From assembly GCA_023393525.1 (NCBI GenBank), contig JAEWKZ010000022.1, positions 1 through 64,000 of the forward strand: a stretch of 64,000 nucleotides of DNA. The letters run 5' to 3'. Made by a program: the position numbers and the translations under genes. Origin of the DNA: Pseudomonadota bacterium. GTDB lineage: Bacteria; Desulfobacterota; Desulfovibrionia; Desulfovibrionales; Desulfomicrobiaceae. Under the pieces are notes generated by a model. It searched no databases. It saw only the letters and a program-made list of their open reading frames with translations, and had not been told where the DNA came from. This document shows positions 27,289 to 35,608 of the stretch, piece after piece. Within the stretch, counting starts at the first letter, position 1, and every line of letters begins with the position of its first letter.

Positions 27289-28224
27289 TTAAACTGAAAA
27301 ATGTTCCCGGCGGGCGGTGATGAGCATGAGGGTGAGCCCCAGATTGACGGGGTGCTCTTCACAGGTCAGATCCTGAAATCCGGCCCGCTCAAGCCACTGG
27401 CGAAGGTCGTCGGGGGCGAATCCCAGCCAGCGGTCGCCGTAGCTCGTGCGCAGGGTCTCGTTGTCGTGCGGCAGAAAGTCGGCCAGCACCGCCTGGCCGC
27501 CGGGCCGCACCACCCGCCCCATCTCGGCGATGCCGTCCTGGGGCGCGGCCAGATGATGCAGCACCAGGGACATGATGGCCGCATCGGCCTCACCGTCGCG
27601 CAAAGGCAGGTGCTCCAGATCGCCGATGCGCAGGCTCACTTCCGGCCCCTCGGGCAGAAGCTTGGCCGCCGCGTCGAGCATGCGCGGGGAGTTGTCCACC
27701 CCGATGACCCGCCCGGCGACTCCGGCCAGATGGCCAAGCAGCAGGCCCGGCCCGCAACCCAGGTCCACCACCGTGTCCGCCGGCCCCTCGGCGGCGGCCA
27801 GACGCTTCAGGATGGCCGGCCCCAATGCGAAGTCGCCCAGCATCTCGCGGCTCAGGCGGTTCCAGTCCGAGGCGACGGAGTCAAAAAAGCGGGTCGTGGA
27901 GAGGCGGCGGTCATTCAGCACCTGCGCGGCTCGGTCCAAATCCTGGCGGTGTTCGGGCAGGTCTTTGAGCCCCTCCTGCACGGCGGCGAGCAGGGCGCGG
28001 GAACCGTTGGCCGTGGACGACGAATAAAAGGCCCACAGGCCGTGGCGCTGGCAGGCGACCAACCCGGCGTCCATGAGGATCTTGAGATGCCGCGAGATGC
28101 GCGACTGGCCCATGTCCAGAACCTGCACGATCTCGCCCACGTTGAGTTCGTGGGCGGCGAGCACGCCGATGAGGCGGAGCCTGGTTTCATCGGCCAGGGC
28201 CTTGGTCTGGGTCAACAGTTTCAT
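27289..28224 (-). CDS. sahR: SahR-type ArsR regulator fused to a methyltransferase domain
   Basis: 311-residue fusion. Residues 10-75 form an ArsR winged helix (ADETRLRLIGVLAAHELNVG, SRISRHLKILMDAGLV) without an obvious metal-binding Cys set. Residues 130-290 are a class I S-adenosylmethionine-dependent methyltransferase fold with motif I VVDLGCGPGLL (152-162). This architecture and its position ahead of ahcY and metK match SahR, described in Desulfovibrio and other proteobacteria as a repressor of methionine-cycle genes that senses S-adenosylhomocysteine. The methyltransferase-like domain probably serves as the ligand sensor. A strong palindrome just upstream is the likely autoregulatory operator. 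The ribosome site is weak. Confidence 0.9.
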   Translation of the reverse strand: MKLLTQTKALADETRLRLIGVLAAHELNVGEIVQVLDMGQSRISRHLKILMDAGLVACQRHGLWAFYSSSTANGSRALLAAVQEGLKDLPEHRQDLDRAAQVLNDRRLSTTRFFDSVASDWNRLSREMLGDFALGPAILKRLAAAEGPADTVVDLGCGPGLLLGHLAGVAGRVIGVDNSPRMLDAAAKLLPEGPEVSLRIGDLEHLPLRDGEADAAIMSLVLHHLAAPQDGIAEMGRVVRPGGQAVLADFLPHDNETLRTSYGDRWLGFAPDDLRQWLERAGFQDLTCEEHPVNLGLTLMLITARREHFSV

Positions 28225-28246
28225 GGATGTGGCAGCCTTTATTTTT

Positions 28247-28270
28247 CTATATCAAGATATCCTGATATAG
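28247..28270. promoter_or_regulatory. SahR operator, 24-bp palindrome
   Basis: A 24-bp imperfect palindrome, mismatched at only one symmetrical pair, made of ATATC/GATAT half-sites around a central GATATC (28255-28260). It lies 23 bp upstream of the sahR start and 76 bp upstream of the divergent DUF721 gene. It is AT-rich in an otherwise GC-rich region. The layout matches the known type of SahR site; I cannot check the published consensus here. Confidence 0.8.
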
Positions 28271-28346
28271 TATTGCCTACATGCCCCGTCCGCAAAGGTC
28301 AAGAACCTGTCTTGCGCGGCGCAGGCAAGATGGTTAGGCAGAGAAC

Positions 28347-28829
28347 ATGCACAAGCGCGAAAAAAAAGTACGCTCTGTTTCCGAAGCGCTCGACTCCATT
28401 CTGGGCACGCCGGAAGCCGCCCTGGAACTGGCCATCGCCCGGCTGTGGCGCCATTGGCCGCAAATCCTGGGCGAGGACATCGCGGCGATGATCCGCCCCT
28501 TGGGGCATCGCCAGACCACCATGCTTCTGGGCGCGACCAACTCCATGGTCATGCAGGAGTTTTCCTATTTCGCGCAGAACATTCTGGACAAGGCCAACGA
28601 ATTTCTGGGCAACGCCTATTTTCAGAAGGTCCAGATCGAACTCATGGCCGGACGGCCCGCTCTGGACGAGTCCCTGCTGCCGAAAATCCCGCCCCCGCCC
28701 AAGCCGCCGGAGCCGGACGTCCTAGGCAACCTGCTGCCCTGCATGGATCCTTCCTCGCCGGTAACGTCGTGCTACCGCGCATATGTCAAGCATTTCCGGC
28801 CGGATCTGCTCGGCCCGGAGGACGAATGA
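28347..28829 (+). CDS. DUF721 (DciA-like) protein
   Basis: 160-residue protein with the DUF721 core in residues 8-105: ALDSILGTPEAALELAIARLWRHWPQILGEDIAAMIRP (cited in part) followed by LGATNSMVMQEFSYFAQNIL. The family includes DciA, the bacterial helicase operator that loads DnaB, but many members, including proline-rich ones such as this (IPPPPKPPEPD near 113), are untested. The ATG follows GCAGAGAAC. Its stop overlaps the next gene (ATGA), a DUF2927 protein, so the two are co-translated. It is divergent from sahR across the palindromic operator. Confidence 0.8.
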   Translation: MHKREKKVRSVSEALDSILGTPEAALELAIARLWRHWPQILGEDIAAMIRPLGHRQTTMLLGATNSMVMQEFSYFAQNILDKANEFLGNAYFQKVQIELMAGRPALDESLLPKIPPPPKPPEPDVLGNLLPCMDPSSPVTSCYRAYVKHFRPDLLGPEDE

Positions 28830-29458
28830 GCAAACTCCCTCTCTTCATCCTCGCCATCCTTGTATTCCTGGCCGGGAGCTCTCACGCCGACACGGACGAG
28901 ATCCTGCGCGACTACATCCCCAGCGGCAGGATCACCCGCTTCGAGGAGCCGGTGCGGTTCTGGATAGGCGGCAAGGACCGCCTCGAAGGACAATACTACA
29001 TCGACACGGTGATGAACGAAGTTCGGCGCATCATCCCGGAGCTGCAATTCAGCCAGACCTCGTCCGCAAGCCAGGCCAACGTCCGCTTCTACCTGACCGA
29101 CTCCAAGGAGGAATGGCAGGAGGCGGTGACCAAAAGCTCCCAGGGCATGGCCGGATGGAAGGAAATGGGCGATCTCATTCGGGGCTTCACCCTGCTGGCA
29201 TCAAGCGGAGGGGTCATCAAAAAGGCGGACATCGTGCTGCACCTGGACTTCCAGACCTCCGGAGGCCAGAAACTCTGGATCGTGCGCCACGAACTCATGC
29301 ACGCGCTGGGGATCATGACCCACCCCAGGAAGACCCTGGACACGGTCCTCAACTCCAGACAGGCCCAGGAAGAAAAAAACAGCGTCTTTTCAGACTCCGA
29401 CATCCTGGTGATCAAAACCATGTACAGTCCGAACCTCTCGGCGGGAAATTCCTGGTAG
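28826..29458 (+). CDS. Exported DUF2927 metallopeptidase-like protein
   Basis: 210-residue protein with a signal peptide (1-21, LPLFILAILVFLAGSSHA-DT). The DUF2927 core contains a gluzincin-type motif HELMHALGI (155-163), so a zinc-dependent peptidase-like activity is possible; no third ligand is assigned with confidence. The chosen ATG overlaps the DUF721 stop codon and gives an immediate signal peptide, whereas the longer open frame from 28445 does not. It would act outside the cytoplasmic membrane. Followed 60 bp later by two tRNA genes with their own promoter. Confidence 0.8.
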   Translation: MSKLPLFILAILVFLAGSSHADTDEILRDYIPSGRITRFEEPVRFWIGGKDRLEGQYYIDTVMNEVRRIIPELQFSQTSSASQANVRFYLTDSKEEWQEAVTKSSQGMAGWKEMGDLIRGFTLLASSGGVIKKADIVLHLDFQTSGGQKLWIVRHELMHALGIMTHPRKTLDTVLNSRQAQEEKNSVFSDSDILVIKTMYSPNLSAGNSW

Positions 29459-29476
29459 GAATCGACATCTCAAATC

Positions 29477-29503
29477 TTGACAGCCAACCTGTCTTTCCCT
29501 AAT
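29477..29503 (+). promoter_or_regulatory. Probable promoter of the tRNA-Gln/tRNA-Glu pair
   Basis: A perfect TTGACA (29477-29482) is followed by an AT-containing -10 region, CCTAAT (29498-29503), with a rather short 15-bp spacer, or TAATGG with a 17-bp spacer. It lies about 16-40 bp before the first tRNA. Confidence 0.5.
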
Positions 29504-29518
29504 GGATTTTTTCCCTGC

Positions 29519-29592
29519 TGGGCGATCGTTCAACGGCAGGACAGCGGACTCTGACTCCGTCAATCTTAGTTCGAATCTAAGTCGCCCAGCCA
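29519..29592 (+). tRNA. tRNA-Gln (CTG anticodon)
   Basis: Acceptor arms TGGGCGA and TCGCCCA (29582-29588) pair perfectly, followed by discriminator G and an encoded CCA. The anticodon arm has loop CTCTGAC, giving anticodon CTG, and the T-arm has TTCGAAT. Confidence 0.93.
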
Positions 29593-29596
29593 ACGC

Positions 29597-29674
29597 GTCC
29601 CCATCGTCTAGCTCGGTCCAGGACACCGGCCTTTCACGCCGATAACAGGGGTTCAAATCCCCTTGGGGACGCCA
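29597..29674 (+). tRNA. tRNA-Glu (TTC anticodon)
   Basis: Acceptor arms GTCCCCA and TGGGGAC pair, with G and an encoded CCA following. The anticodon loop CTTTCAC gives anticodon TTC, and the T-loop is TTCAAAT. It lies 4 bp after tRNA-Gln, so the two are co-transcribed. Confidence 0.93.
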
Positions 29675-29734
29675 CACACGACCATAACGGGATTTATCCC
29701 GCCCCCCCGGAGGTTCCGGGAAACATCACCCAAG

Positions 29735-29763
29735 GCCCCGAGCGAACGTTCGGGGCTTTTTTT
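29735..29763 (+). terminator. Rho-independent terminator after the tRNA pair
   Basis: GCCCCGA and TCGGGGC form a 7-bp stem around an 8-nt loop, followed by seven T. Confidence 0.9.
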
Positions 29764-29781
29764 CGTCTTTTGATAAAGAAT

Positions 29782-29810
29782 CTTGGTTCACGCCCGCGTG
29801 ATCGACCAAG
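29782..29810 (-). terminator. Possible terminator of the amino-acid ABC operon
   Basis: CTTGGT / ACCAAG with an inner CACGC / GCGTG stem; on the minus strand it is followed by ATTCTTTATC, a weak T-rich tail. It lies 93 bp after the ATPase stop codon. Confidence 0.45.
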
Positions 29811-29902
29811 CCGCCAATCAACCCATTTCCAACCGGCTCCCCGCTTTCCAGCAAAACGCCTTCACCTTGGAGACATGAAAACCCGCTGCGGATATCCTTC
29901 GT

Positions 29903-30640
29903 TTACAGTATCTGACCGAGAAACTCCCGCGTGCGGGGCATCTGCGGTGCGTTGAAAATGGCGTCCGGGCCGCCCCGCTCCAAGATCACCCCCTCGTCCA
30001 TGAAGGCCACGGAATCGGCCACCTCGCGGGCAAAGCCCATCTCGTGCGTGACCACCATCATGGTCATGCCGTCGTCGGCCAGCTGGCGCATGACGGACAG
30101 CACCTCGCCCACCAGCTCGGGGTCCAGGGCCGAGGTGGGTTCGTCAAAGAGCATCACCTCCGGCTCCATGGCCAGGGCCCGGGCAATGGCCACGCGCTGC
30201 TTCTGGCCGCCCGACAGGGTCTGGGGGTAGGCGCCCTCCTTGTCGCCGAGGCCCACCTTGTCCAGGTAGCAACGCCCCAGTTCGCGGGCTTTTGCCTTGG
30301 ACATGCCGCGCACCTGGATCGGCCCTTCGATGACGTTGCCGAGCACCGTCATGTGCGGAAACAGGTTGAAGTGCTGAAAAACCATGCCCACCCGCGAGCG
30401 CAGGGCGTTGATGAAGCGTTCGTCGCCATGGACGAGCTGTCCGCCCACCCGGATCTCGCCCTGGTCGTACGTCTCCAGATAGTTGACGCAGCGAAGCAGG
30501 GTGCTCTTGCCCGAGCCGCTGGCTCCGATGACGCAGACCACGTCGGACGGCATGATCGCCATGTCGATGCCCCGCAGCACATGATGTTCGCCGAACCACT
30601 TGTTCAGCCCCTGTATTTCGATGACCGGAGTCTGAGACAC
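29903..30640 (-). CDS. Polar amino-acid ABC transporter ATPase (GlnQ-like)
   Basis: 245-residue ATPase with Walker A GASGSGKST (about 38-46), the GlnQ/HisP-type Q-loop VFQHFNLFPHMTVL (about 88-101), signature LSGGQKQRVAIARALAM and Walker B VMLFDEPTSALDPELV. A GTG start at 30640 is chosen because GGGAGG lies just upstream; the long frame extending to 31321 covers the permease gene in another frame and is an artefact. It follows the permease gene by 77 bp in the operon binding protein - permease - ATPase. Substrate is a polar or acidic amino acid by family, not further defined. Confidence 0.92.
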   Translation of the reverse strand: MSQTPVIEIQGLNKWFGEHHVLRGIDMAIMPSDVVCVIGASGSGKSTLLRCVNYLETYDQGEIRVGGQLVHGDERFINALRSRVGMVFQHFNLFPHMTVLGNVIEGPIQVRGMSKAKARELGRCYLDKVGLGDKEGAYPQTLSGGQKQRVAIARALAMEPEVMLFDEPTSALDPELVGEVLSVMRQLADDGMTMMVVTHEMGFAREVADSVAFMDEGVILERGGPDAIFNAPQMPRTREFLGQIL

Positions 30641-30717
30641 CGCTCCCTCCCGTGGTTTGAAGATTGTGTCGTTACCGGGCCACGCGCGTGACGTCGCGCG
30701 CAGCGCCGCGCATCCGG

Positions 30718-31377
30718 CTATGACTGCGCCGAGACGTCGAGCCGGGCCTCCAGGGCGCGGAACAGCCAGCTGAACACAGCCGTGTACAGCAGATAGAACA
30801 TGGCCGCGATGAACAGCATCTCCATCATCATGAAATTGGACGAAGCCAGCTGCTGCGACTTGAGCAGCAATTCGTTGATGGTGATGGTGCTGGCCAGGGA
30901 CGAGTCCTTGAGGGCGATGATGAACTGGTTGCCCAGCGACGGCACCGCGCGCTTCAGGGCCTGGGGCAGGATGATGCGCACCATGGCCCGGGGATAGGTC
31001 ATGCCCAGGCTGCGGGCCGCCTCCATCTGCCCGGTGGAGATGGAGACGATGGCGCCCCTGAATATCTCGGCGATGTAGGCGCCGTTGTGGATGCCCAAGG
31101 CGAGCACGGCGGAGGTCAGAGCGTTCAGCCCTGCCAGGCTGCGCAGGCCGAAATAGATGAACAGCAGTTGCAGCAGCAGCGGCGTGCCGCGCACCACGTA
31201 GATGTAGGCGCGGGCGGGAATGCTGAGCAATCGGCGTTTGGAGATGCGCATGAACGCCGTTCCAAGGCCCAGGGCCACGCCCAGAGCGATGCCCAGGGCC
31301 GAAACCTTGAGCGTCATCCACGCCGCCGGAAGAAAATAGGGGAGATACTTGGGCAAAGCCGCAAAGTCGAAATACAT
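30718..31377 (-). CDS. Polar amino-acid ABC transporter permease (HisM/GlnP-like)
   Basis: 219-residue inner-membrane permease with about five helices, beginning after MYFDFAALPKYLPYFLPAA. It has the family segment YVVRGTPLLLQLLFIYFG and the EAA-type cytoplasmic loop EAARSLGMTYPRAMVRIILPQAL that docks to the ATPase, then LKDSSLASTITINELL. The ATG at 31377 is the natural family start, although its ribosome site is weak; an upstream frame adds 19 residues with no support. A single permease gene suggests a homodimeric channel. Confidence 0.9.
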   Translation of the reverse strand: MYFDFAALPKYLPYFLPAAWMTLKVSALGIALGVALGLGTAFMRISKRRLLSIPARAYIYVVRGTPLLLQLLFIYFGLRSLAGLNALTSAVLALGIHNGAYIAEIFRGAIVSISTGQMEAARSLGMTYPRAMVRIILPQALKRAVPSLGNQFIIALKDSSLASTITINELLLKSQQLASSNFMMMEMLFIAAMFYLLYTAVFSWLFRALEARLDVSAQS

Positions 31378-31453
31378 GCGAGTGTCCGGTTTCTTGAGGG
31401 TTGATACAGACCGGGGCGTTGCGCCCCGGCGCAATGTCGTCGCCGGGCGGCGG

Positions 31454-32239
31454 CTACTTCGAGGTGATGTCGATACTTAGCCACTTGACGCTCAAACGCG
31501 CCAGGGTGCCGTCTTCGCGCATGCCCTTGAGGATCTGGTCCACGGCCGCGAGAAGGGTGTCGTCATTGGTGTTGAAGGCTACGGCGATGTCCTCGCTGCG
31601 CAGGGGAGCGCCCAGGGGAGCGATCTCGAACCTGCCGGAATTCAAGGCGTTCACGCCCACGACTCGGTCGGTGATAACGCCGTCCACCACGCCGTTCGAC
31701 AGCTCGGTCAGCGTCTGGGTATCATCCTTGTAGAGCTTGACCTCGCCCACGCCAAGCAGGGCCGCGTCGGCGGCAAAGGTTGTCCCCGTGACCACGCCCA
31801 CGGTCCGCCCCCGCAGGTCTTCGGGAGAGGTAAAAGGCGAATCCTTCATCACCATCATCTGCGCCCCGGAATAATAGTATGGCGTGGAGAAATTGACCAC
31901 CTTGAGCCGGTCCTCGGTCACGGCCATGCTGCCCAGGATGCCGTCGTACACGCCGGAGCGCAGTCCCTCGATAATGCCGCTCCACTCGGTGGTCACCGGC
32001 TTGAGGGTCACGCCCAACCGGGTGGCCACCTCGCGGGCCACATCCACGTCAAATCCGACCAACTCATTGTTTTCGTTGAAAAAATTGAAAGGCGGATAGC
32101 CACCGCTCATGGCAAAACTGATCTCGCCTGCCTTGCGCACACGTTCGAGGGAATCAACCTCCGTGTCGGAACAGGCAACGAGCCCAAGGAAAAGAAACGA
32201 AACCACCGCCCCAGCCAGCAAACGCACGCTGATTTTCAT
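31454..32239 (-). CDS. Amino-acid ABC transporter substrate-binding lipoprotein
   Basis: 261-residue solute receptor of the SBP_bac_3 family. Lipoprotein signal: MKISVRLLAGAVVSFLFLG followed by lipobox LVAC with C23, so it is lipid-anchored. The mature part shows ISFAMSGGYPPFNFFNENNE and LVGFDVDVAREVATRLG, typical of polar amino-acid binders, and SMAVTEDRLKVVNFSTPYY. The ligand-pair residues (an Arg and Asp for the alpha-amino acid) are present in the expected areas (R-x-x at about 149, D at about 191) but I did not verify them by alignment. GGGAG precedes the ATG. First gene of the operon. Confidence 0.92.
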   Translation of the reverse strand: MKISVRLLAGAVVSFLFLGLVACSDTEVDSLERVRKAGEISFAMSGGYPPFNFFNENNELVGFDVDVAREVATRLGVTLKPVTTEWSGIIEGLRSGVYDGILGSMAVTEDRLKVVNFSTPYYYSGAQMMVMKDSPFTSPEDLRGRTVGVVTGTTFAADAALLGVGEVKLYKDDTQTLTELSNGVVDGVITDRVVGVNALNSGRFEIAPLGAPLRSEDIAVAFNTNDDTLLAAVDQILKGMREDGTLARLSVKWLSIDITSK

Positions 32240-32637
32240 GCATACTCCCGTGTTTCAGTGAAATGAGACTTCTCCGGAAAGGAGAATCCAGGCACAACAG
32301 CCATTCGATTCTTGCGCGGCATGGTCATGATCTGAAGATCAGAATGCCTGCCGGAGATGACGAACAATGCCTGACGTCATGACGATCAACCCTGTCCTGC
32401 ATCGTAAGAGCCAGTGCGATGTCGCTGCATTGCCGCATACGGCACGAAACATGTACCGCATCCGTACTAAACAAACACTATTGTGCCTTGCTGGACAAGG
32501 GGGGCAAGCGGGGATGATTCGGGTATGCGGACATACCCTCTCCAAAAGCGGAGCAGGGCGTGCGACACAGGCATTTCGCTTGTGCCCGCGACGCTTCCCA
32601 CGCTATGAGGTGCCCGACACCACTTTCAGGAGCACCC
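32240..32637. other. Divergent intergenic region
   Basis: About 400 bp between the binding-protein gene (minus) and the DinB gene (plus). No gene or RNA recognised. The only distinct structure is the 18-bp dyad at 32521-32538; TGACGTCA near 32373 is an isolated 8-bp palindrome. Confidence 0.5.
32521..32538. promoter_or_regulatory. 18-bp dyad, candidate operator
   Basis: GGGTATG and CATACCC are perfect inverted 7-mers around CGGA, about 100 bp before the DinB-like gene. No T-run follows, so an operator is likelier than a terminator. Confidence 0.4.
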
Positions 32638-33108
32638 ATGAACATCGACTGCGTCAACTACAAAGCCCGTATCGAGTCCTTCGGCATTCTCATGGCCGAC
32701 AACGAGAGTCTGGCCGACATCCGCCTGGCCCCGGACAAATGGACCTTGAAGGAGATGGTTGCCCATCTCATCGATTCCGCGTCCAACAATCACCAGCGTT
32801 TCATCCGCCTGCAACTCGAAGCCGTGCTCGTTTTCCCGAAATACGACGCTGAGGAATGGAGAACCGCGACCCACATCACACCCTTCGACTATGCCACACT
32901 GGTCACCCTCTGGAAAACCTACAACGCCCTCCTCCTGCACCTGATCGAAAACATGAACCAGGCAACCCTGGGACACATCTGGAGACGGGACGACAAGGAC
33001 ATCTCCCTGGAAGCGCTGGTTCACGATTATTTCGCGCACATGGAACTGCACCGGGATCTGTTCATGGAGCGCGTGACCGAAATCGTGACCCTTCAGGGGA
33101 AAAAATGA
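32638..33108 (+). CDS. DinB-family protein
   Basis: 156-residue four-helix DinB/YfiT-like protein. The metal-binding histidines are recognisable: H43 in KEMVAHLIDSASN, and the pair in VHDYFAHMELHRD (about 129-141). DinB-fold proteins are often thiol transferases (bacillithiol or mycothiol) or detoxification enzymes, but many have no known activity. GGAG lies 7 bp before the ATG. The next gene, 98 bp downstream, is an AhpD-like protein, so a joint detoxification role is possible. Confidence 0.83.
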   Translation: MNIDCVNYKARIESFGILMADNESLADIRLAPDKWTLKEMVAHLIDSASNNHQRFIRLQLEAVLVFPKYDAEEWRTATHITPFDYATLVTLWKTYNALLLHLIENMNQATLGHIWRRDDKDISLEALVHDYFAHMELHRDLFMERVTEIVTLQGKK

Positions 33109-33206
33109 GCGATGCCGCGCACACCCCTGAACCCTGAAAACGCAATCCGAACACCTACCGCCAACCGCATGCGAAAGCGGGAGGCAATGGTCCTGCGGAG
33201 GAAACC

Positions 33207-33569
33207 ATGTCCGACCTGACCTTCACGAAGATCGAGCAGAGCATCAAGGACCGCAAGCGCCTGCACCTGGCGTTCCTGAAAAATGTGAAGACCTACACCC
33301 CGTTCCTGGAACTGGAGGCAAAAGCCTTCGCCGACGGCGCCCTGAACCGGAAAACCAAGGAACTCATGGCCCTGTCCATCTCCATCGTCACCAAGTGCGA
33401 GCCGTGCATGGAATGGCACCTGGACCAGGCCATGCGAACTGGCGCCACGGACCAGGAGATCTACGAGACCATCGACGTGGCCATCGAAATGGGCGGCGGC
33501 CAGGCCGGCGCCTACGCCCGCTTCGTGCTCAAGGCCATGGAGTATTTCAAGGGGAGGCGGGAGGAATGA
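33207..33569 (+). CDS. Carboxymuconolactone decarboxylase/AhpD-like protein
   Basis: 120-residue all-helical protein with the AhpD-type active-site motif C64-x2-C67-x3-H71 (CEPCMEWHLDQA) and the family Glu in DQEIYETIDVAIEMGGG. The Cys pair suggests a thiol-dependent peroxidase or disulfide reductase activity rather than lactone decarboxylation. GGAGG precedes the ATG. It is the last healthy gene before an AT-rich scar. Confidence 0.9.
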   Translation: MSDLTFTKIEQSIKDRKRLHLAFLKNVKTYTPFLELEAKAFADGALNRKTKELMALSISIVTKCEPCMEWHLDQAMRTGATDQEIYETIDVAIEMGGGQAGAYARFVLKAMEYFKGRREE

Positions 33570-33725
33570 CGGGCCAGACCGTCGGAATCCGGCACCCAGG
33601 ATTTCTGTGGCGGAAAGGAGAAATAGCTTGATGTTTTTCCGTCTCATATTACAGTTAGATATCAAAAAATTCAGTCCATTGAATTTATTAAATTTATCTC
33701 AAGATTTATGCATCATGACTGACAA

Positions 33726-33992
33726 TTGGACGGACATAAACCATCAATTGGACGAACAACGGAAGTGGATATCATGCTGGAGTGCGGTGGAAGGATCGCG
33801 GGGGTAGAGGTCAAGGCGTCATCCACCGTGACCGGCGGTGATTTCAAAGGACTGCGCAAACTCCATCAGGCCGTGGAAAACCGTTTTGCGGCCGGTATCG
33901 TGGTGTACGACGGCGAGGCCGTCGTTCCCTTCGGGAGTCAGCTTTATGCCGTGCCGATATGTAGTCTACGGGATACAGAGCGGCCTTCGTAG
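33726..33992 (+). pseudogene. Remnant of a DUF4143 ATPase, C-terminal fragment
   Basis: From about 33763 the translation TEVDIMLECGGRIAGVEVKA, then ENRFAAGIVVYDGEAVVPFG and QLYAVPICSL, matches the C-terminal nuclease-like DUF4143 domain of archaeal/bacterial AAA+ proteins that are normally about 400 residues long. The ATPase part and any ribosome site are missing. Base composition shifts to AT-rich on both sides. This is a dead fragment of an acquired gene. Confidence 0.7.
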
Positions 33993-34106
33993 CAATATAA
34001 TTAAAATGAATAAATTCAGTCAACAATATAACAATTCAATATTTGATATATATTTTAAAAACGTGATTATTGACTTTTTATAGATACTCAAGAACAGATA
34101 ATAACA

Positions 34107-34379
34107 ATGAAACAGAGCAAAATAAAAATTTTCCAGACCGCTGATGGTCAAGTGCGGATTGAGGTGACACTGGAACATGACACAGTGTGGCTCGCGCAGG
34201 AACAGATGGCACTGCTCTTCGATGTGCGAAAATCGGCAATCTCCAAACACCTGAAGAATATCTATGTCAGCGGAGAACTTGAGCACTCGGCAACTGTTTC
34301 CAAAATGGAAACAGTTCGAATGGAAGGCCTGCGCCAAGTAAGCCGTCAGATCGAGTATTACAATTCAAATTGTTCATAA
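34107..34379 (+). pseudogene. Truncated RhuM-family protein
   Basis: The 90-residue product matches the N-terminus of RhuM (virulence-related) proteins: IKIFQTADGQVRIEVTLEHD, TVWLAQEQMALLFDVRKSAI and SRQIEYYN, where full-length relatives continue for about 240 more residues. It stops three residues after the YYN of the family, right where the terminator of the neighbouring nspC begins, so the rest was deleted. RhuM genes often accompany restriction-modification or toxin-type islands. Confidence 0.75.
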
Positions 34380-34418
34380 AAAAAGCGGAAACCCGAATAA
34401 TCCGGACTCCCGCTTTTT
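34380..34418 (-). terminator. Rho-independent terminator of the polyamine operon
   Basis: On the minus strand AAAAAGCGG and CCGCTTTTT pair at the base of a longer hairpin (with a further GGACTCC/GGGTTT-like inner part), ending in at least six T. It starts about 20 bp after the nspC stop. Confidence 0.85.
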
Positions 34419-34438
34419 GTTCCATTTTCCAAAGGCCT

Positions 34439-35608
34439 TCAGGACAACCGGCCCTTGAAATCCTCGTAGCCGAAGCTCCTCACCACCCGCATGGAACCGT
34501 CCTCGGGTTCGAAGACCGCGATGCTTGGGAGCTGGATGCCGTTGAAGGTGTTGGTCTTGACCATGGAGTAATGGGCCATGTCCGTGAAGACCAGGCGGTC
34601 GCCGGGGACCAGCGGTTTGTCGAAGGAGTATTCCCCGGCCACGTCGCCGGCCAGGCAGGATTGGCCGCCCAGGCGGCAGGTCCAGGGCTTTTCGCCGGGT
34701 AGGCCGGAGTCGACGATGTGCGGGCGGTACGGCATTTCCAGCACGTCGGGCATGTGCGCCGGGACCGAGGTGTCGAGGATGACGATGGGCATGTCGGCCT
34801 GCGTCACGTCGAGGACGGTGGAAACCAGATAACCCGTGTTCAGAGCCACGGCCTCGCCGGGTTCCAGATAGACCTGCACGCCGTGGCGCTCTTTGAACTC
34901 GTTTATGAGTCGGCACAACAGGTCCACGTCGTAATCGGGGCGGGTGATGTGGTGGCCGCCGCCGAAGTTGACGTACTGCATGCGCGGGAAGAACTCGCCA
35001 AAACCCTTCTCGGCGGCGGCGATGGTGCGCTCCAGGCAGTCGGAATTCTGCTCGCACAGGTTGTGCCAGTGCAGGCCCGTCACCCCGTCCAGCAGGTCGG
35101 GACGGAAGTCCCTGCGCCGGATGCCCAGGCGCGACCCCGGCGAGCACGGATCGTAGATGGGCACAGCTCCTTCCGAATGCTCGGGGTTGATGCGCACGCC
35201 AAGCTCGATCTCGCGTCCCAGACGCGCCGCCTCGGTGGCGACAAGTCCCCGGAATTTTTCCAGCTGTCCGAAGGAATTGAAGACGATATGGTCGGCCGTG
35301 GTGCACAGGTCGAAGATGTCGGCCTGGGAAAAGCCCGCCGCGAAGGCGTGCACCTCGCGCGTGAACTCTTCGCGGCCGAGCCTGGCCTCATGGGGCGAAC
35401 TGGCGCAGACTCCGTCCAGCACCTGGCGCAGGACCGGGAAGATGCTCCACATGGCAAAGCCTTTCAGCGCGAGCAGAATCTTGCACCCGGTGCGTTCCTT
35501 GACCTGAGCCAACACGTCCAGATTGCGCCGGATCAGCCCCAGATCGACCACGAAGGACGGCGTGGCGACCTGCCTGGCATCAAAGCGGTACGCGGTGCGT
35601 CCGTCCAT
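34439..35608 (-). CDS. nspC: Carboxynorspermidine/carboxyspermidine decarboxylase
   Basis: PLP enzyme of the alanine-racemase fold that decarboxylates carboxy(nor)spermidine, the last step of the aspartate-semialdehyde route to spermidine. The 389-residue protein has the PLP lysine in LLALKGFAMWSIFP (K48 region) and HWHNLCEQNSD, NFGGGHHITRPDYDVD and EPGEAVALNTGYL as family motifs. Its ATG overlaps the stop of the dehydrogenase gene by one base, showing tight coupling. An upstream extension of the frame lies within that gene and is not used. Confidence 0.93.
   Translation of the reverse strand: MDGRTAYRFDARQVATPSFVVDLGLIRRNLDVLAQVKERTGCKILLALKGFAMWSIFPVLRQVLDGVCASSPHEARLGREEFTREVHAFAAGFSQADIFDLCTTADHIVFNSFGQLEKFRGLVATEAARLGREIELGVRINPEHSEGAVPIYDPCSPGSRLGIRRRDFRPDLLDGVTGLHWHNLCEQNSDCLERTIAAAEKGFGEFFPRMQYVNFGGGHHITRPDYDVDLLCRLINEFKERHGVQVYLEPGEAVALNTGYLVSTVLDVTQADMPIVILDTSVPAHMPDVLEMPYRPHIVDSGLPGEKPWTCRLGGQSCLAGDVAGEYSFDKPLVPGDRLVFTDMAHYSMVKTNTFNGIQLPSIAVFEPEDGSMRVVRSFGYEDFKGRLS

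Noticed and set aside
28247..28270. Palindrome as a terminator for sahR or DUF721
   Set aside because: It lies upstream of both divergent genes and lacks a T-run; an operator is the better reading.
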